A stretch of DNA of 64,000 nucleotides. It comes from Platycnemis pennipes (Eukaryota; Arthropoda; Insecta; Odonata; Platycnemididae). The stretch lies in assembly GCA_933228895.1 (NCBI GenBank), contig OW121853.1, positions 74,198,645 to 74,262,644 on the forward strand. Reading direction: 5' to 3'. The notes below the pieces were generated by a model, which saw only the letters and a program-made list of their open reading frames with translations, was not told the DNA's origin and did not search any database. This document shows, piece after piece, positions 1 to 10,139 of the stretch. The translations under genes and the position numbers were made by a program. Every line of letters starts with the position of its first letter. Position 1 is the first letter of the stretch.

Positions 1-32
1 TACAGGTTATATATCACACGATACTAGTCATA

Positions 33-330
33 CTAGTGAGTATTCTCGACCTTATACTGAATAAAAGATCGCGTGAAACGGAAATGGTAATTTAGGGCAT
101 CTTTGGCCGTCGAGTCGGCCTCCACGTTACCCGTGATTGCCACATGTCCAGGAATCCACATAAAAGCTATTTGTATACCCTTTTTGTGGAGAGATAGCAT
201 TTCTGAATGCATTTCCTGGACTAAAGGATTAATAGGGGAATGAATGAAAATAGCCTGAAGTGCGCTGGAAGAATCAGTACATATCAGAAATGAAGAGTAA
301 TTTCCTTTTAAGTTAATCCTTACATTAAAC
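33..330 (-). pseudogene. LINE RNase H domain fragment
   Basis: An open frame of about 98 codons with no natural start reads as the RNase H domain found at the C-terminal end of the polyprotein of several non-LTR retrotransposon clades (I, R1 and relatives). Recognisable blocks are CTDSSSALQAI (second catalytic acidic region), then a WIPGHV block followed by GNVEADSTAKDA, which matches the usual W-P-GH-G-x-N-E-AD-x-A-K pattern around the last catalytic Asp. The expected G after GHV is A and the following I is kept, so it is slightly degenerate. The frame ends at a stop near position 33. The reverse transcriptase that should lie upstream on this strand (higher coordinates) is absent; the next 100 bases look tRNA-like. 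Family assignment is confident, exact clade is not. Confidence 0.8.
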
Positions 331-344
331 GAAAGACACCCGTG

Positions 345-436
345 GAATCCGTGCCCGAGGCGGAATTGAACCCACTGTCTTTCCGTTGCTGGGTCAGTTA
401 CTAACCAAGCCGGCGCGTTACCATCCTATCTACATC
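345..436 (-). repeat. tRNA-like SINE head, possible
   Basis: Read on the minus strand this stretch has a box A-like GGTAACGCGCCGG and a box B-like GGTTCAATTCC about 45 bases downstream, the spacing of an RNA polymerase III internal promoter. No cloverleaf with a clean acceptor stem is evident. Just beyond it, at about 440-475, is a weak minus-strand copy of the LINE 3'-end motif described at 2401-2645. A degenerate SINE is the best reading. Confidence 0.4.
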
Positions 437-951
437 TAACTAATGCCCTGCGAGTCACAACTAGGGTGTGTGACTGGCACTAAGTACGTTAAATTTGAGA
501 CTGAGCAAATTTTGAAGTATGTCCGTTTTCCGATGAAGTTGGAAACATTCTAATGACACACACGTATTTCGATTGATTCGATCAGAACAGTGCAACAAAA
601 TTAGCGAGAAAAACTGCTGTATGAACGAATTGAATGAATTACAATTCCTTTATTCTCCCGAACAATAAGATACCTATTATAATAGGCAACATAACACCAC
701 AATACCTAAGTGTGATGCGGCTAGCTTAATAACAAGTGCATCGGAAAAAACTTAAGACGGCAGGAATATCTAGGTACTGGTCACTTCCATACGATAAACC
801 GGGGAAGGATGAGAGTCAAGGAGTGTAGACACGATGGAAGAAGTAGGGAACGGCGAAACTTGTGAGGAGAAACAAGGTCAAGGACTTAAAAGGATGTTAC
901 GGAAGGGGTAATACCTGGTGAAAAAGAACACGCGACTCGTTCGTTGAAAAG

Positions 952-1229
952 GTAGGATATCCCACAGGTCGACAGTTTGCAATAAGATACTGTATTGCGA
1001 GTGAAAGTGCTTTATTTCCTCGAATTTATTTTTCCTAAAAGTAAAACCGGTAAAGTTATTAGTAACAACAGGAACAGCACTAGGCAACTGAATTACTCTT
1101 TTCTGTAGGGTAACCCACGGAGTGATTTACGCAATTAAATACTGTGTTGCGAATGATGCTGTTATATTTCCTTGAACTTTATTTTATTTTACCTAGGGGT
1201 AAACCGGTAATGTAGTTACTAACGAAAAT
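952..1229. repeat. Diverged tandem duplication (about 120-bp blocks)
   Basis: Two direct copies, about 952-1069 and 1106-1229, share the same order of blocks: a GGTA/CCCAC start, a TACTGTRTTGCGARTG block, a TTTATTTCCT/TATATTTCCT block, then AAACCGGTAA and a TTAGTAAC/TTACTAAC end. They are clearly homologous but diverged. The only open frame (878-1087 minus) crosses the repeat and resembles nothing I know. A weak plus-strand LINE 3'-end motif (CTGCCACACACCCTTGAGG) follows at 1275-1293. Confidence 0.6.
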
Positions 1230-1299
1230 ATTGTATACTCGACGGTAAGTCGTGCCTGGTATGGTTTAACACTCTGCCACACACCCTTGAGGTGCTTTC

Positions 1300-2395
1300 A
1301 GGCTATGGTGACATCTTTATTGACCGAATATACAGCAATCAATCGCCTAACCTAGAGATATAACAGATACACAAATACTCCCATACTCTTCGGAAATAAT
1401 ACACCCTAATTAATTACCCCACCAATTCATTCATTGAACGCGTATTCAATCTGCTGTCAAGAGTGGCCTTTGATTTTGATATTCAATACATTCATTCTTT
1501 TTTCGGAAAACCCCTTCATTTTTATTTACTCATGAATAAACCCTGTTCCAGATTTACCACAGTTATAATTCGATGTAAAATTTTGATAAGGGCCACCGGA
1601 TGATAAATTACACCTTTCTTCTGTTACAAAATATGTATGCATTTCGACGAGCGTAAAAAAGGGAATACTGCTGAAAAAAATCAATGCATGATTAAACAGA
1701 AGTATCTGTCAAGCAATAATTCAATGATAAGATCGGGACTTCCCAAAAGCCGCAATTTCCTTATTCAGCCTAACGAGTTTTCCGCCAATAGGGCGACTGC
1801 GAATTACATAAACCTGAAAGAGATCGCTTCAAACTTATGAACGAGAGAAGAAGAAGGGTAAAGAATGAGTGCTGTCTGAAAAGTGATGGATAGTTTCATT
1901 GGAAGATCGATGAAAAAAATTAAACGAACCGACTTAGTATTTCAAGAGCCTGAAATTTGCTCTGGTTCTGGACTTGAGGATTAATTCGAATAATGTGAAT
2001 TTCAATTGCAGGAAGGGTATGCATTCGAAGATTTGTTATAGAGGCGGGGTATCATCTGTGAAATTGATATTTTTAATCAACGTTGATGTATTCTAATTGT
2101 AAGACCCGACCCAACAAGCACCTAAATTTCACGGCGGACCCTGCGATCGCTTCGTAAACGTATTGAGTAGTCGATAAATAATTACTAAGGTGATGAAGAA
2201 TTATAAATATGGATCAAGATTCTGAAAAAATAGCCCTAAGGAGAAAAAATAATATAGCACATAGAGGAAGAGCAGAAGGTTACTTAAATATAACTGCATG
2301 AGGCAACTAAAGAATGAATAAATGAAAAAGTTTTGCTGCATGGAAAGCCAAACAAACTGTGAGATAAGAAGTAAGAAGGAAATAATAGAGAATAC
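1300..2395. other. Unassigned AT-rich stretch
   Basis: No coding frame, RNA gene or repeat is recognisable. The short frame at 1637-1840 has no familiar motif and lacks splice or promoter context. Confidence 0.5.
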
Positions 2396-2400
2396 CCAAG

Positions 2401-2645
2401 ACATCTATATCTACACGATACCCTGCAAGCCACCGCGAGGGTGTGTGGCAGGAGGTGAAGATCACCAAGCATGCACTACCGACATGCAAACAAGCAACTA
2501 TAGGGTCTCATGCAACTAGATTGTTAGTATCTATAGTATTTAAGGGAATAATACATGCATCATGCACTACAGACTCCTCTAAAGTATTTCCCCTACCTAT
2601 CCCTTTGCTATGCTGCCTTTGCTGCAAAAGAGCATTGCAACAGGC
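2401..2645 (-). repeat. LINE 3' end, 5'-truncated copy
   Basis: The minus strand carries the 3' untranslated end of the LINE whose RT fragment lies at 19156-20195. The order is GGCAGCATAGCAAAGGGATAGG, a variable AT-rich part, TGCATGCTTGGTGATCTTCACC, then the conserved CCACACACCCTCGCGGTGGC block and a GCAGGGTATCGTGTAGAT end. Truncated 3' copies of this kind are the usual product of incomplete target-primed reverse transcription. The frame at 2443-2817 plus runs antisense through it and is not a gene. Confidence 0.7.
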
Positions 2646-3062
2646 GGATAGGTTGATCACACCTAGAGTTCTAGAGAAGTTTAAAAGTAAGGCAACACAA
2701 TTTAATTGTACAATTGACGCAACTCTGAGAAGGAAAGACTGGAAGCATATGAAATTAGCGCTGCAGAGGAATGATAAGGATCAAATGGAGACACCGAGAA
2801 AATCATGGAAACATTAGTAAGTGGAGCAATAGAAAAGATTTATTAACAATTCTAAATAAAGACTATGGGAGATCCATATCGGTCACATACTGATGCAGGA
2901 TGGGCTCGCGAAATAAACGTGGGATGAAAAGTGAGCGGGAAAAATGCAGAAGACCATGGAATGTGCAGTAAGTTTGGAAAAGTGTAAAAGAGAACAATTT
3001 TTTTTAATGAGAGGTCAATTTGATGTAAATATCGAGCAGAGAGCTTCGTCAGCTACTACGAG

Positions 3063-3400
3063 CTCGTATAAGAGAACATAATAGGCAGCATAGCAAAGGG
3101 ATAGGTAGGTGAAATATTGTTAGAACAGTCTGTAGTACATTTTGTATGTATTAACATTACTAATCCATGCATTATAGGTAAATACAGGTAAATATATTTA
3201 GATAAATGCCATTATAACCAATCATTATTTTATTCCTACGTAGATACCAATCAACTAGCTGCATGTGACCCTATAATCTAGAAGTCTCCATGTAGTAACT
3301 TAGTTGTATGTCAATAGTGCGTTTTTGGTGATCTTCACCCCCTTCCACACACCCTCGTGGTGGCTTGCAGGGTATTGCGTAGATGTAGACGAATATGTCA
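3063..3400 (+). repeat. LINE 3' end, 5'-truncated copy
   Basis: This is a plus-strand copy of the same LINE 3' end. It starts at TATAAGAGAACATAATAGGC, passes GGCAGCATAGCAAAGGGATAGG and the AGCTGCATGTGACCCTATAAT block, and ends with GATCTTCACC, CCACACACCCTCGTGGTGGC and GCAGGGTATTGCGTAGATGTAGA. It lies close to, and in inverted orientation to, the copy at 2401-2645. A third short copy sits 170 bases further on. Confidence 0.75.
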
Positions 3401-3554
3401 GACCATTCCTAGGATCGATGACCTATATAAAGAGCAATAATATAGGAACAAACCGAAGGATAATGAAGTCTCTCCTTGAACAATGAATGGGACGTGGAGG
3501 AATAGACAAGAATATGAGTATGTAGGTATCCTTTTTATGCAAGATATGTAATGC

Positions 3555-3625
3555 ATGTTTGGTGTGAATTCACCCCCTGCCACACACCTGTATGGTGGCT
3601 TGCAGGGTATTATGTACATATGGTA
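3555..3625 (+). repeat. LINE 3' end, short copy
   Basis: Only the last 70 bases of the LINE family are present: TGCATGTTTGGTGTGAATTCACC, the CTGCCACACACCTGTATGGTGGC block and GCAGGGTATTATGTACATATGG. The CTCGTGG core has changed to TGTATGG, so this copy is more diverged than its neighbour. Confidence 0.65.
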
Positions 3626-3629
3626 TTGA

Positions 3630-5380
3630 TACGATTTACGAAGTTTACGACGGTCGAAAATTGAGGTAAGTACAAATAAATCAGGAATAAGGTGCACAAT
3701 TAATCTATAAAAAAACTGGTCGCTGAATCGGGTAGCTACGATAATTCAACCAACCTAAAAAATCACCCAGAGTATCTCTTTAACCCTAAATTTCTATGCC
3801 ATGTTGAATAAGTGAAGCTGAGTTACCACCGACCAGAGCCGAATGACCCAACAATAATGTTTCCCTGAGATTCACCACGAAGGCGTGCGGTAGGGAGTGG
3901 TAGGAAATAAAATGGAGAGGGAGACATATTTTTTGCGTAGTATAGTTTTTACTTTTGTTTACATTGAGGTCGTTGATGAGAAAATAGACCCTTATGGCCA
4001 GAAGGATGACCTCTCCGAATTGTCCACTATTTTTTGCCCCGCTGATGTATCGAGGGGGTGGAAATATACCGTAATCGTTCGAACACGTGCGACTAGAATC
4101 TATTATGTAACGTGAATCTGGATGAAGCAAATTCCTTCTATCGTAGCATTTCGCCGACAGAAAAACACTTCTGACAGTTCCGGGATACTTTCTGTACTCA
4201 CGTATACGTGAACAGGCAGCTAGCCTAACCTCAGTCCTTATAATAACACGTCAGACATTCCCGTGGTGGGATATAAATCCGCGACTTTTTTACTGCAAAA
4301 CCGACGTCATCAACATCATTACTGCTCCCTTCTGGTTCAGAGAGGAAACAGAGTAGAATTAATTACCAAACACGTATTGGCCAAATTAATTACACCAACA
4401 CTAAATAAGGTTTAGTGAAGAAGGAATCATTACAGAGTCGTGATTAACAGTAAATTGTGGTAAATGATATTTTTTCTAATGTGTTTAATAACTTTTGTTA
4501 TTTTGGCATATTTTTTCCGTTAAACCTGTTCAAACATGGAATATCACAAAATTTCCAAAGAGCAAGTTCTATTTGACCGACATGAAAAGAATTTAAAAAA
4601 CTGAACTCGTTTACTCAATGGATAAGTGGAGCGACGATGATGATTACTCACTGAAAGGCGTGCTGTTAAAATATTTGATCTTATTTTTTGCGGTAGTTTA
4701 TAAGTTTTTCAGCGCGTAATAATGAAATGCCATAGGGTTACGGAAAAAAGAAAAAAATAGACCGAAAATGTTGCGGGAGGCATATTTTGCTTACCATTTC
4801 ATTACGGCAGTAGGAAGTAAAAAGGTGGGTTTCATGTTTTTGAAATCGTCTCCGGCTCCGGCTGACGTGTAAAACGTTTGGCAAATTATTGACCTGGACC
4901 AATCGCAAAACTTTTCTTCCCCATCCGCCCCAGTCCTAGACCTCTTTTGTGGCGATCGCGACTCCACGTGTGGTCCTCGAAGGTTTCCCGCCCTCGCTAG
5001 AGTTCTTTTACGGGAAAGAAAGCCGTTTGGAGGTGACAATAACACGCCTTCGAGGAAAACCTTCCATCGGCGGAAGAAGACGTCCCAGCCAGCCCCTTTC
5101 CCCGAACACTCCTCCGCCTGTCCGAATCCTAGTTGAGAAATATCCATTCACAGTCCATCAGTAATAACCCCACCACATCTACAGTCGCGGCTGTCGTTGT
5201 AGATCGGAATATTCGCGACCATAGTTGTATGATATCGGACGGTATCCAGACTACATCAGTGTAAGATTTTATAGGTACACAAGAATGTAAAATTAAAGCT
5301 GGGTCTTTGCAATCACAATATCAGTACTTGAGGAATATAAGGTCCCCTATTTTGATTTGTTGATGGAGGCTTCCGCGGAG
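3630..5380. other. Unassigned stretch
   Basis: No gene supported. The longer frames (3786-4130 minus, 4791-5147 minus) show no known domain, no codon pattern distinct from their surroundings and no splice context. The block at 4900-5110 is richer in G+C than its flanks but I cannot assign it. Confidence 0.45.
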
Positions 5381-5389
5381 TGGTGCCGT

Positions 5390-5509
5390 GGGCGCAGCTA
5401 GTTGTTCGGGTTGTCCTCCGATGTTTGAATGCATGCATTCGGGTTGTTCTCCGATGCACGTCCTCAGACGAATCGACGCGGAAGGCAACCCGAAAAACTA
5501 GCTGCGCTC
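5390..5509. repeat. Foldback element with about 30-bp arms
   Basis: The left arm (5390-5420) starts GGGCGCAGCTAGTTGTTCGG and the right arm (5480-5509) is its near-perfect inverse ending CCGAAAAACTAGCTGCGCTC. Between them the unit CGGGTTGTCCTCCGATG occurs twice as a direct repeat (about 5407 and 5440). Size and structure fit a MITE or hairpin element. No target-site duplication was identified. Confidence 0.6.
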
Positions 5510-6055
5510 AAGATCACCTATCTATTTGCGTCACCATAAATCTATATATTTCCTATTCCGTACACATCGCTTTAAAATATACGCATATTATGACGAAGGT
5601 GGGCACCATATTAAAAAGATAAATTATTTCAGACCGCGGCCAAATTTTCGTTTTTCATGGAAAACTATAAAAGATTAATTACTGAAAACAACAGTTATGA
5701 ATAATATGCCACATATATAGTCATATTTTCCGAGTAACTAGGAGAATGCTCCAACACAATACACATGCTATTAGACTAATCTATACTCTTGGCGCGTGAC
5801 ATACGTTTTCATTACCTATGGCATGCATTCATTGAAATAAGCTTGTTCAGAAAATGAAAAAAGGGGAAAAATTTCTTATTCATTATACTCACTAAGGCAG
5901 AAGGCGATCTCCTAAAGGTCTAAATCTTTTACGTTTTACCAGTCAAAACCGAAAACGCACTCCAAGTGCTGGTTTTTTTTAAAGAAACGCGCAACGCTAT
6001 CCAAAAATATTTATGCGTAATCAACTCAATAATAAAAGAGTTTCATGAACTAATT

Positions 6056-6947
6056 CGCAAGACTAAGGAAAGGAGTGAGACAAGGCTGTGCACTATCTCC
6101 CGTAATTTTTAATGTTTACATCGAAAGAGCCATCAATGAAGTCAAGGAGAAGTGTTCTGGAGTGAACATCTACGGAGAAACAATTAGCATGCTACGATTC
6201 GCTGATAACATAGATCTCATAGCAGAGACAAAAGGAGCTGAATAAGATGCTAACAACCATGGAAAGGACTATGGCCAGATATCAGCTGAAGATAAATAAG
6301 AAGAAGACTAAGATATTGGTGTGCAGCAAGAAAGAAGAGGCGAAAATCAACGTTAAACTAGGAAAACAGAAACTGGAAGAGGTGAAAGAGTTGTTACCTG
6401 GGAAGCAGAGTAACCAACGATGGACGAAGCAAGAAAGAAATAGTGAGTAGAATAGCCCAGGTAAAGAGGGAATTCTATCAAAAGAAGAATCTACTTACAG
6501 CTGGAAATACAAGCTTGGAAGTAAGGAAGCAATTCATCAAAACGTATATCTGGAGCATGTTTCTTTACGGCAGTGAGGCATGGACGATGACAGCAGCGGA
6601 GAAGAAAAGGGTGAAAGCATTCGAAATATGGTGCTATCGAAGAATGATGAAAATAGATCGACCAAGTGACAAATGAAGAAGTCCTAAGAAGAGTGGGAGA
6701 AAAGAGAAGTCTGCTGAAAACTATAAAAAGAAGACGGGACAACTTAATCGGCCATATCTTAAGACACGATGGCCTGATGAAGACAATCGTCGAAGGAAAA
6801 GTGAACGGAAAAAATGGAAAAGGCAGGCCTCGTATGAGTAACATAGAACAGGTCGTAAAGGACGTGAAAGAGAGGAACTACGTTAATATGAAGAGGTTGG
6901 TCGATAGAAGAATCGAGTGGAGGGCTGCGTCAAACCAATCCTAGGAT
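6056..6947 (+). pseudogene. LINE reverse transcriptase and C-terminal fragment
   Basis: The sequence is the second half of a non-LTR retrotransposon polyprotein, broken by at least three frame changes and a stop. Blocks in order: GVRQGCALSPVIFNVYIE (RT palm motif), LRFADNIDLIAET (the F/Y-A-D-D catalytic box, here with the second Asp changed to Asn), KINKKKTKILVCSK, IWSMFLYGSEAWTM, WCYRRMMKID and NLIGHILRHDGLMKTIVEGK. The tail RRIEWRAASNQS leads into CAATCCTAGGAT, where a Penelope-like piece is inserted; the LINE resumes at 7211 and ends in a TTGATGATGATG tail. The mutated catalytic Asp and the breaks make it inactive. The open frame 6491-6844 on the other strand is only its shadow. Confidence 0.85.
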
Positions 6948-7210
6948 AGGAAAAGACTGGCAATTTTCCACAAGAATAAGGATTTTACTTGACCGGTTTC
7001 GGTGTGCAACACCATCAGACCTGATGATGGTGTTGCACATCCAACCGGTCGAGTAAAATCCTTATTCTTGTGGAAAATTGCATCATTCCATCACCTGATG
7101 ATGGTGTTGTACACCGAAACCGGTCGAGTAAAATCCTTATTCTTGTGGAAAATTGCCAGTCTTTTTCTTTCGCTATAATTCCACCAAATCAAGCCTGAAA
7201 CAACTACCTT
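6948..7210. mobile_element. Penelope-like inverted-repeat insertion in a LINE
   Basis: A 263-bp insertion is flanked by a perfect 12-bp duplication of CAATCCTAGGAT (6936-6947 and 7211-7222), which splits the 3' end of the LINE. Its ends form long inverted arms (about 6951-7019 and 7095-7169) sharing AAGACTGGCAATTTTCCACA and AAGGATTTTACT. A third copy in the same orientation as the right arm lies between them (about 7021-7080). All three carry the CTGATG...GAAACCGGTC type of motif known from the ends of Penelope-like elements. The repeats in both orientations recall the partly inverted, partly tandem terminal repeats of Penelope elements. The class is inferred; no Penelope RT or GIY-YIG endonuclease is present. 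Confidence 0.6.
7095..7126 (+). ncRNA. Hammerhead-like ribozyme motif
   Basis: CTGATGA (7095-7101) is followed by a T, a 5-bp stem GGTGT/ACACC with loop TGT (7103-7115), GAAA (7116-7119), the palindrome ACCGGT and C (7125). This is the order of a type I hammerhead: conserved core, stem II, GAA, very short stem III, cleavage site after C. Such motifs are known in Penelope-like retroelements. Deviations are an extra T between core and stem II, and a weak stem I. The two sister copies are broken: the inverted one (6961-7019) lacks three bases in the core, and the middle one has CCAA in place of GAAA. Activity is uncertain. Confidence 0.45.
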
Positions 7211-7250
7211 CAATCCTAGGATTGTTGACCCTTGATGATGATGAACTAAT
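7211..7250 (+). repeat. Rest of the interrupted LINE 3' tail
   Basis: After the duplicated CAATCCTAGGAT the sequence continues TGTTGACCCTTGATGATGATGA, a short trinucleotide tail typical of several LINE families. It completes the element that ends abruptly at 6947. Confidence 0.65.
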
Positions 7251-7276
7251 TCAACGAGTTAGAGCAATCAAGGTTT

Positions 7277-7317
7277 ATATAGGATTTAGTTCGCCGGGAA
7301 AGAACTAAATCCTATAC
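7277..7317. repeat. Small inverted repeat (hairpin)
   Basis: ATAGGATTTAGTTC at 7279-7292 is the exact inverse of 7302-7315, with a 9-base loop CGCCGGGAA. Outer bases extend the pairing imperfectly. The G+C-rich block that follows (7316-7600) holds no frame that I recognise. It may be part of another retroelement. Confidence 0.5.
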
Positions 7318-7599
7318 AACCCACCTCTTCGGGGAGGAAACACATCGCACCATACGCCGCTTTGAAGACCAGCGGAAGGAGAGGGCGAAGCTTCTTAGCG
7401 GCTAGCCTTCCTCCTTAGGTGCCGGGACCAGGATATTGCACCCAAATTCGCCGTAATCCGCACTGGGGTGGTCTCACGTGCAGCGAGACGCATCGTGAAA
7501 AGGGCCAGTAATGTCCTGGTACGGGAGAGGATTCATGATAAAAGAAGAGCTCTGGACAAAAAACCAGGTAGAAAACCCGCGAAGAATTTACAGCAATCA

Positions 7600-9120
7600 A
7601 GGTTTCCTCAACTGAACTGAGGGCACATACTAATCGTCAATGATCGCTGTTTATGAGTCTACCTCTACTGTCTTCCACATTTGAGTAATTCTAAATACGC
7701 AGAAAAAATATTTTACCGACGAATGTATGATACGATTTCTTCCTTGCTTCGTTTCTTTTATTTTTGTGACATTTTTCTCAGGTAACTATTTTAGTCCCAC
7801 TACCAATACGGATCTCCATCAGCTGTAAGTAGAGTAGCGCGAAACAACTATTAGGTGCCCAAGTTCGTTGTACACAACAATCAATTCAGACCGAATCCTT
7901 GTTATGTTCGCAGTATCCTCGCCATGTTGGAACATGGACGTATGGCGATGATTCATTTTACGCTCAGTGTACGCTAATGTAAATTTGAATTAAGCTTTTC
8001 CGTAAAAAAAAGCCTTCAAGAGTTGAAACGGTGCAGAGCTTAACTAAAGGATGCTCGAATACCCTGATACTGGCCCGAAATAAATTAAGGCAGGGAGGGA
8101 AACGCAGCACCAGCCAATCGACTGCTTACGATCTTCCCAACTTCGCAGATCCGAGAATGAATTTGTCAAAATACATTTAAATTCTCATGCTAACACTCAA
8201 GGTTGATGCCGCGAAATGTTTTATGGAGCTCATCTAGAGGTGGCGGCTATCTCGCTGTATTGGTAACATCGATAAAAATACGAGTTTTTAGTTTGACTGA
8301 AATTGCCAGAGGAAAAAGACTTCTTGACAGGAAAATGAACAACGGAACTTCGCATTTCCGGAGCAGTCCGCAGATCACGATGCTATATAGAATACCTCAT
8401 CGTAGAGACCAATTTTGAGGAGGAAATATTGGAGATAGTTCTCACATACCATTACGGACAACCAAGGCTGGCATTCCTATATCAGAAGCGGGCTTCCAAG
8501 AAGCCAACGTCAGTGGGGAAGGACCCTATTATATATGGCTACGGGCGGTGAACCCACGGCCATATTTTATACCCTGCCGCTCTAAATGAGAAATGAGTGC
8601 TTTGAAAATTCATGTAACGAGCGTTATTTAAAGAATTTAAGTTATGTCTGATAGACTTTCCCTTTTTTCTAAAGAGATGCTATATGGACCGCAATGGCGT
8701 CTAAGATCAAGTTCCTGTCGATTTTCCTTATAATTCCCGTAAAGATGAGGAATCTTCCGACAACCATAAGCTTTGGGTTGATTCTCATTTTCTCCCTTTA
8801 GCTGGAGATCTCCCACGAACTCAAATTCCGTTCAGAGCGGCGTACAAAAAAATCCTGCAGTTATTAGGCATTATCCAATATCGTTCCTTGGGAGACACCA
8901 CTAGGACGCGTGTCAGGGGGCAACTAGAACCTTAGGCCGCACTATGGCCACATATACAATCACATCGTAGGGTAGACAAGTAACAACCCTCAGGTTAAAT
9001 ACATTAAACTAAGAGACGATACAGCATCATGAACAATCCAGCTTCTTATTTCAAATTCGCCTCACTGAAGAATGCAGGAATTAAATGCTCGAGTATAACT
9101 AAGTCGAGTTCAGAAGAGAA
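7600..9120. other. Unassigned stretch
   Basis: No gene, RNA or repeat recognised. The short plus-strand frame at 8203-8418 has no identifiable motif. Confidence 0.45.
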
Positions 9121-9129
9121 GTTCTTCAC

Positions 9130-9570
9130 TTCATTGCGGACCGGGCTAAAGAGCTGAGGGGTGTGGAAAGCAACGGAGGAGAAGTAGGGGGGACTTTTAA
9201 GGTGGGGGTCGGGGGTTGTGGAGGGCTGGCAGGAGAGGGAGAAGGGAGGAGGGGTGGGTAGGAGGGAGGGTGGGAGGGAAAGGGTGTCCTCCCCCATCTC
9301 CACGTCCGCCAAGAATCGCTTTGGGTGGGCGAACCGTGTCCCAAGTCCTTTCCTCGTAAAATGATAATATCGGGTTCGGTTTTTCGTTCTCTTTTAAAAA
9401 CTCCACGGGCCGTTAAAAAACTCCCGAGAGAGAGAGAGGGGGAGAGTCATTCCGCTGTCACGAGTGTGGACTTGTAGTGGGGAGGGGGGATGTGAGGTAA
9501 GAGGGAGACGGTTAGGGGGAGGGACACGGCGGGTGGATGTCACTAAGGAAGGGAGGGAGGGGGGGGGGGG
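9130..9570. repeat. Purine-rich low-complexity tract
   Basis: The plus strand is strongly biased to G and A, with runs such as GAGAGAGAGAGAGGGGGAGAG near 9430 and a G run near 9560. Long proline/serine-rich frames on the opposite strand (9046-9736) are by-products of this bias and are not genes. Strand asymmetry of this type can adopt triplex structure, but nothing here shows that it does. Confidence 0.6.
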
Positions 9571-9748
9571 AAGAAAGAGAGTTGAGTATTGAATGGAAAT
9601 TAGTGGAAGGAGGAGAGCACGTCACCCTTTTTGTGCTTTTCGCTCCCGACGGTGGGAGAGGTCTTGAGGGAGCGCTTGTCGCGTTTTGCGAGATTTTGGC
9701 TTTGCAAGTACCGTATGTAACCAGCGAGCAGAGCATCGTGCTGTTGAC

Positions 9749-10135
9749 CGTAAGTTCCCGGTTCGAATCCGCGTGGTGCTAGAACAGAAAGACTATGGTG
9801 AGACCATTATCTAGTGCCCAGAACTGCAAGGAAATAACTTGATACCGTCCGCTTGTATTTAACAAGTAAACTTACGTGGACATTACCAAGTTATTTTCTA
9901 ATAACTTTTTGTCGCGTCTATTGTGGCTTAAGAAACGCAGTTCTAAGCCAGCGGAATGTAGACAGGAAATTCCAGGTTCGAGTCCGTGTGGTGTTAAAAC
10001 AGAAAGACTACGGTGAGACCATTATTTACGGCCTGGAGCTGTAAGAAAATAACTCACAAACATGAATCAAAATTTAATAAACCACTGACCCGAAGTACCG
10101 GGTTCAAACCTGTGCGAGGCTCCTTTGGACACATC
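9749..10135 (+). repeat. Tandem tRNA-like SINE units
   Basis: Two direct units of about 90 bases (9749-9840 and 9957-10053) share GGTTCGARTCCGYGTGGTG, then AACAGAAAGACTAYGGTGAG, ACCATTAT and an AAATAACT end. The first part is a good box B; a third partial box B (GGGTTCAAACC) lies at about 10098. No complete tRNA fold is seen. A tRNA-derived SINE present as neighbouring copies is the likeliest reading. Confidence 0.5.
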
Positions 10136-10139
10136 AAGT

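Noticed and set aside
2443..2817. 124-codon plus-strand frame.
   Set aside because: Antisense to a LINE 3' end identified by comparison with the copies at 3063-3400 and 19156-20195.
6774..6796. CTGATGAAGACAATCGTCGAAGG looks like a hammerhead core with a GAC/GTC stem.
   Set aside because: It lies within the LINE coding block GLMKTIVEGK, the base after GAA is G instead of A, and no stem III or cleavage site follows. Coincidence of coding sequence.
9046..9736. Overlapping proline- and serine-rich minus-strand frames.
   Set aside because: They are produced by the G/A-rich bias of the opposite strand; all three frames are open together.
9749..9790. Possible functional tRNA gene from a perfect box B.
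   Set aside because: No matching acceptor stem, anticodon arm or box A at the right distance; the unit repeats with a non-tRNA tail, as for a SINE.
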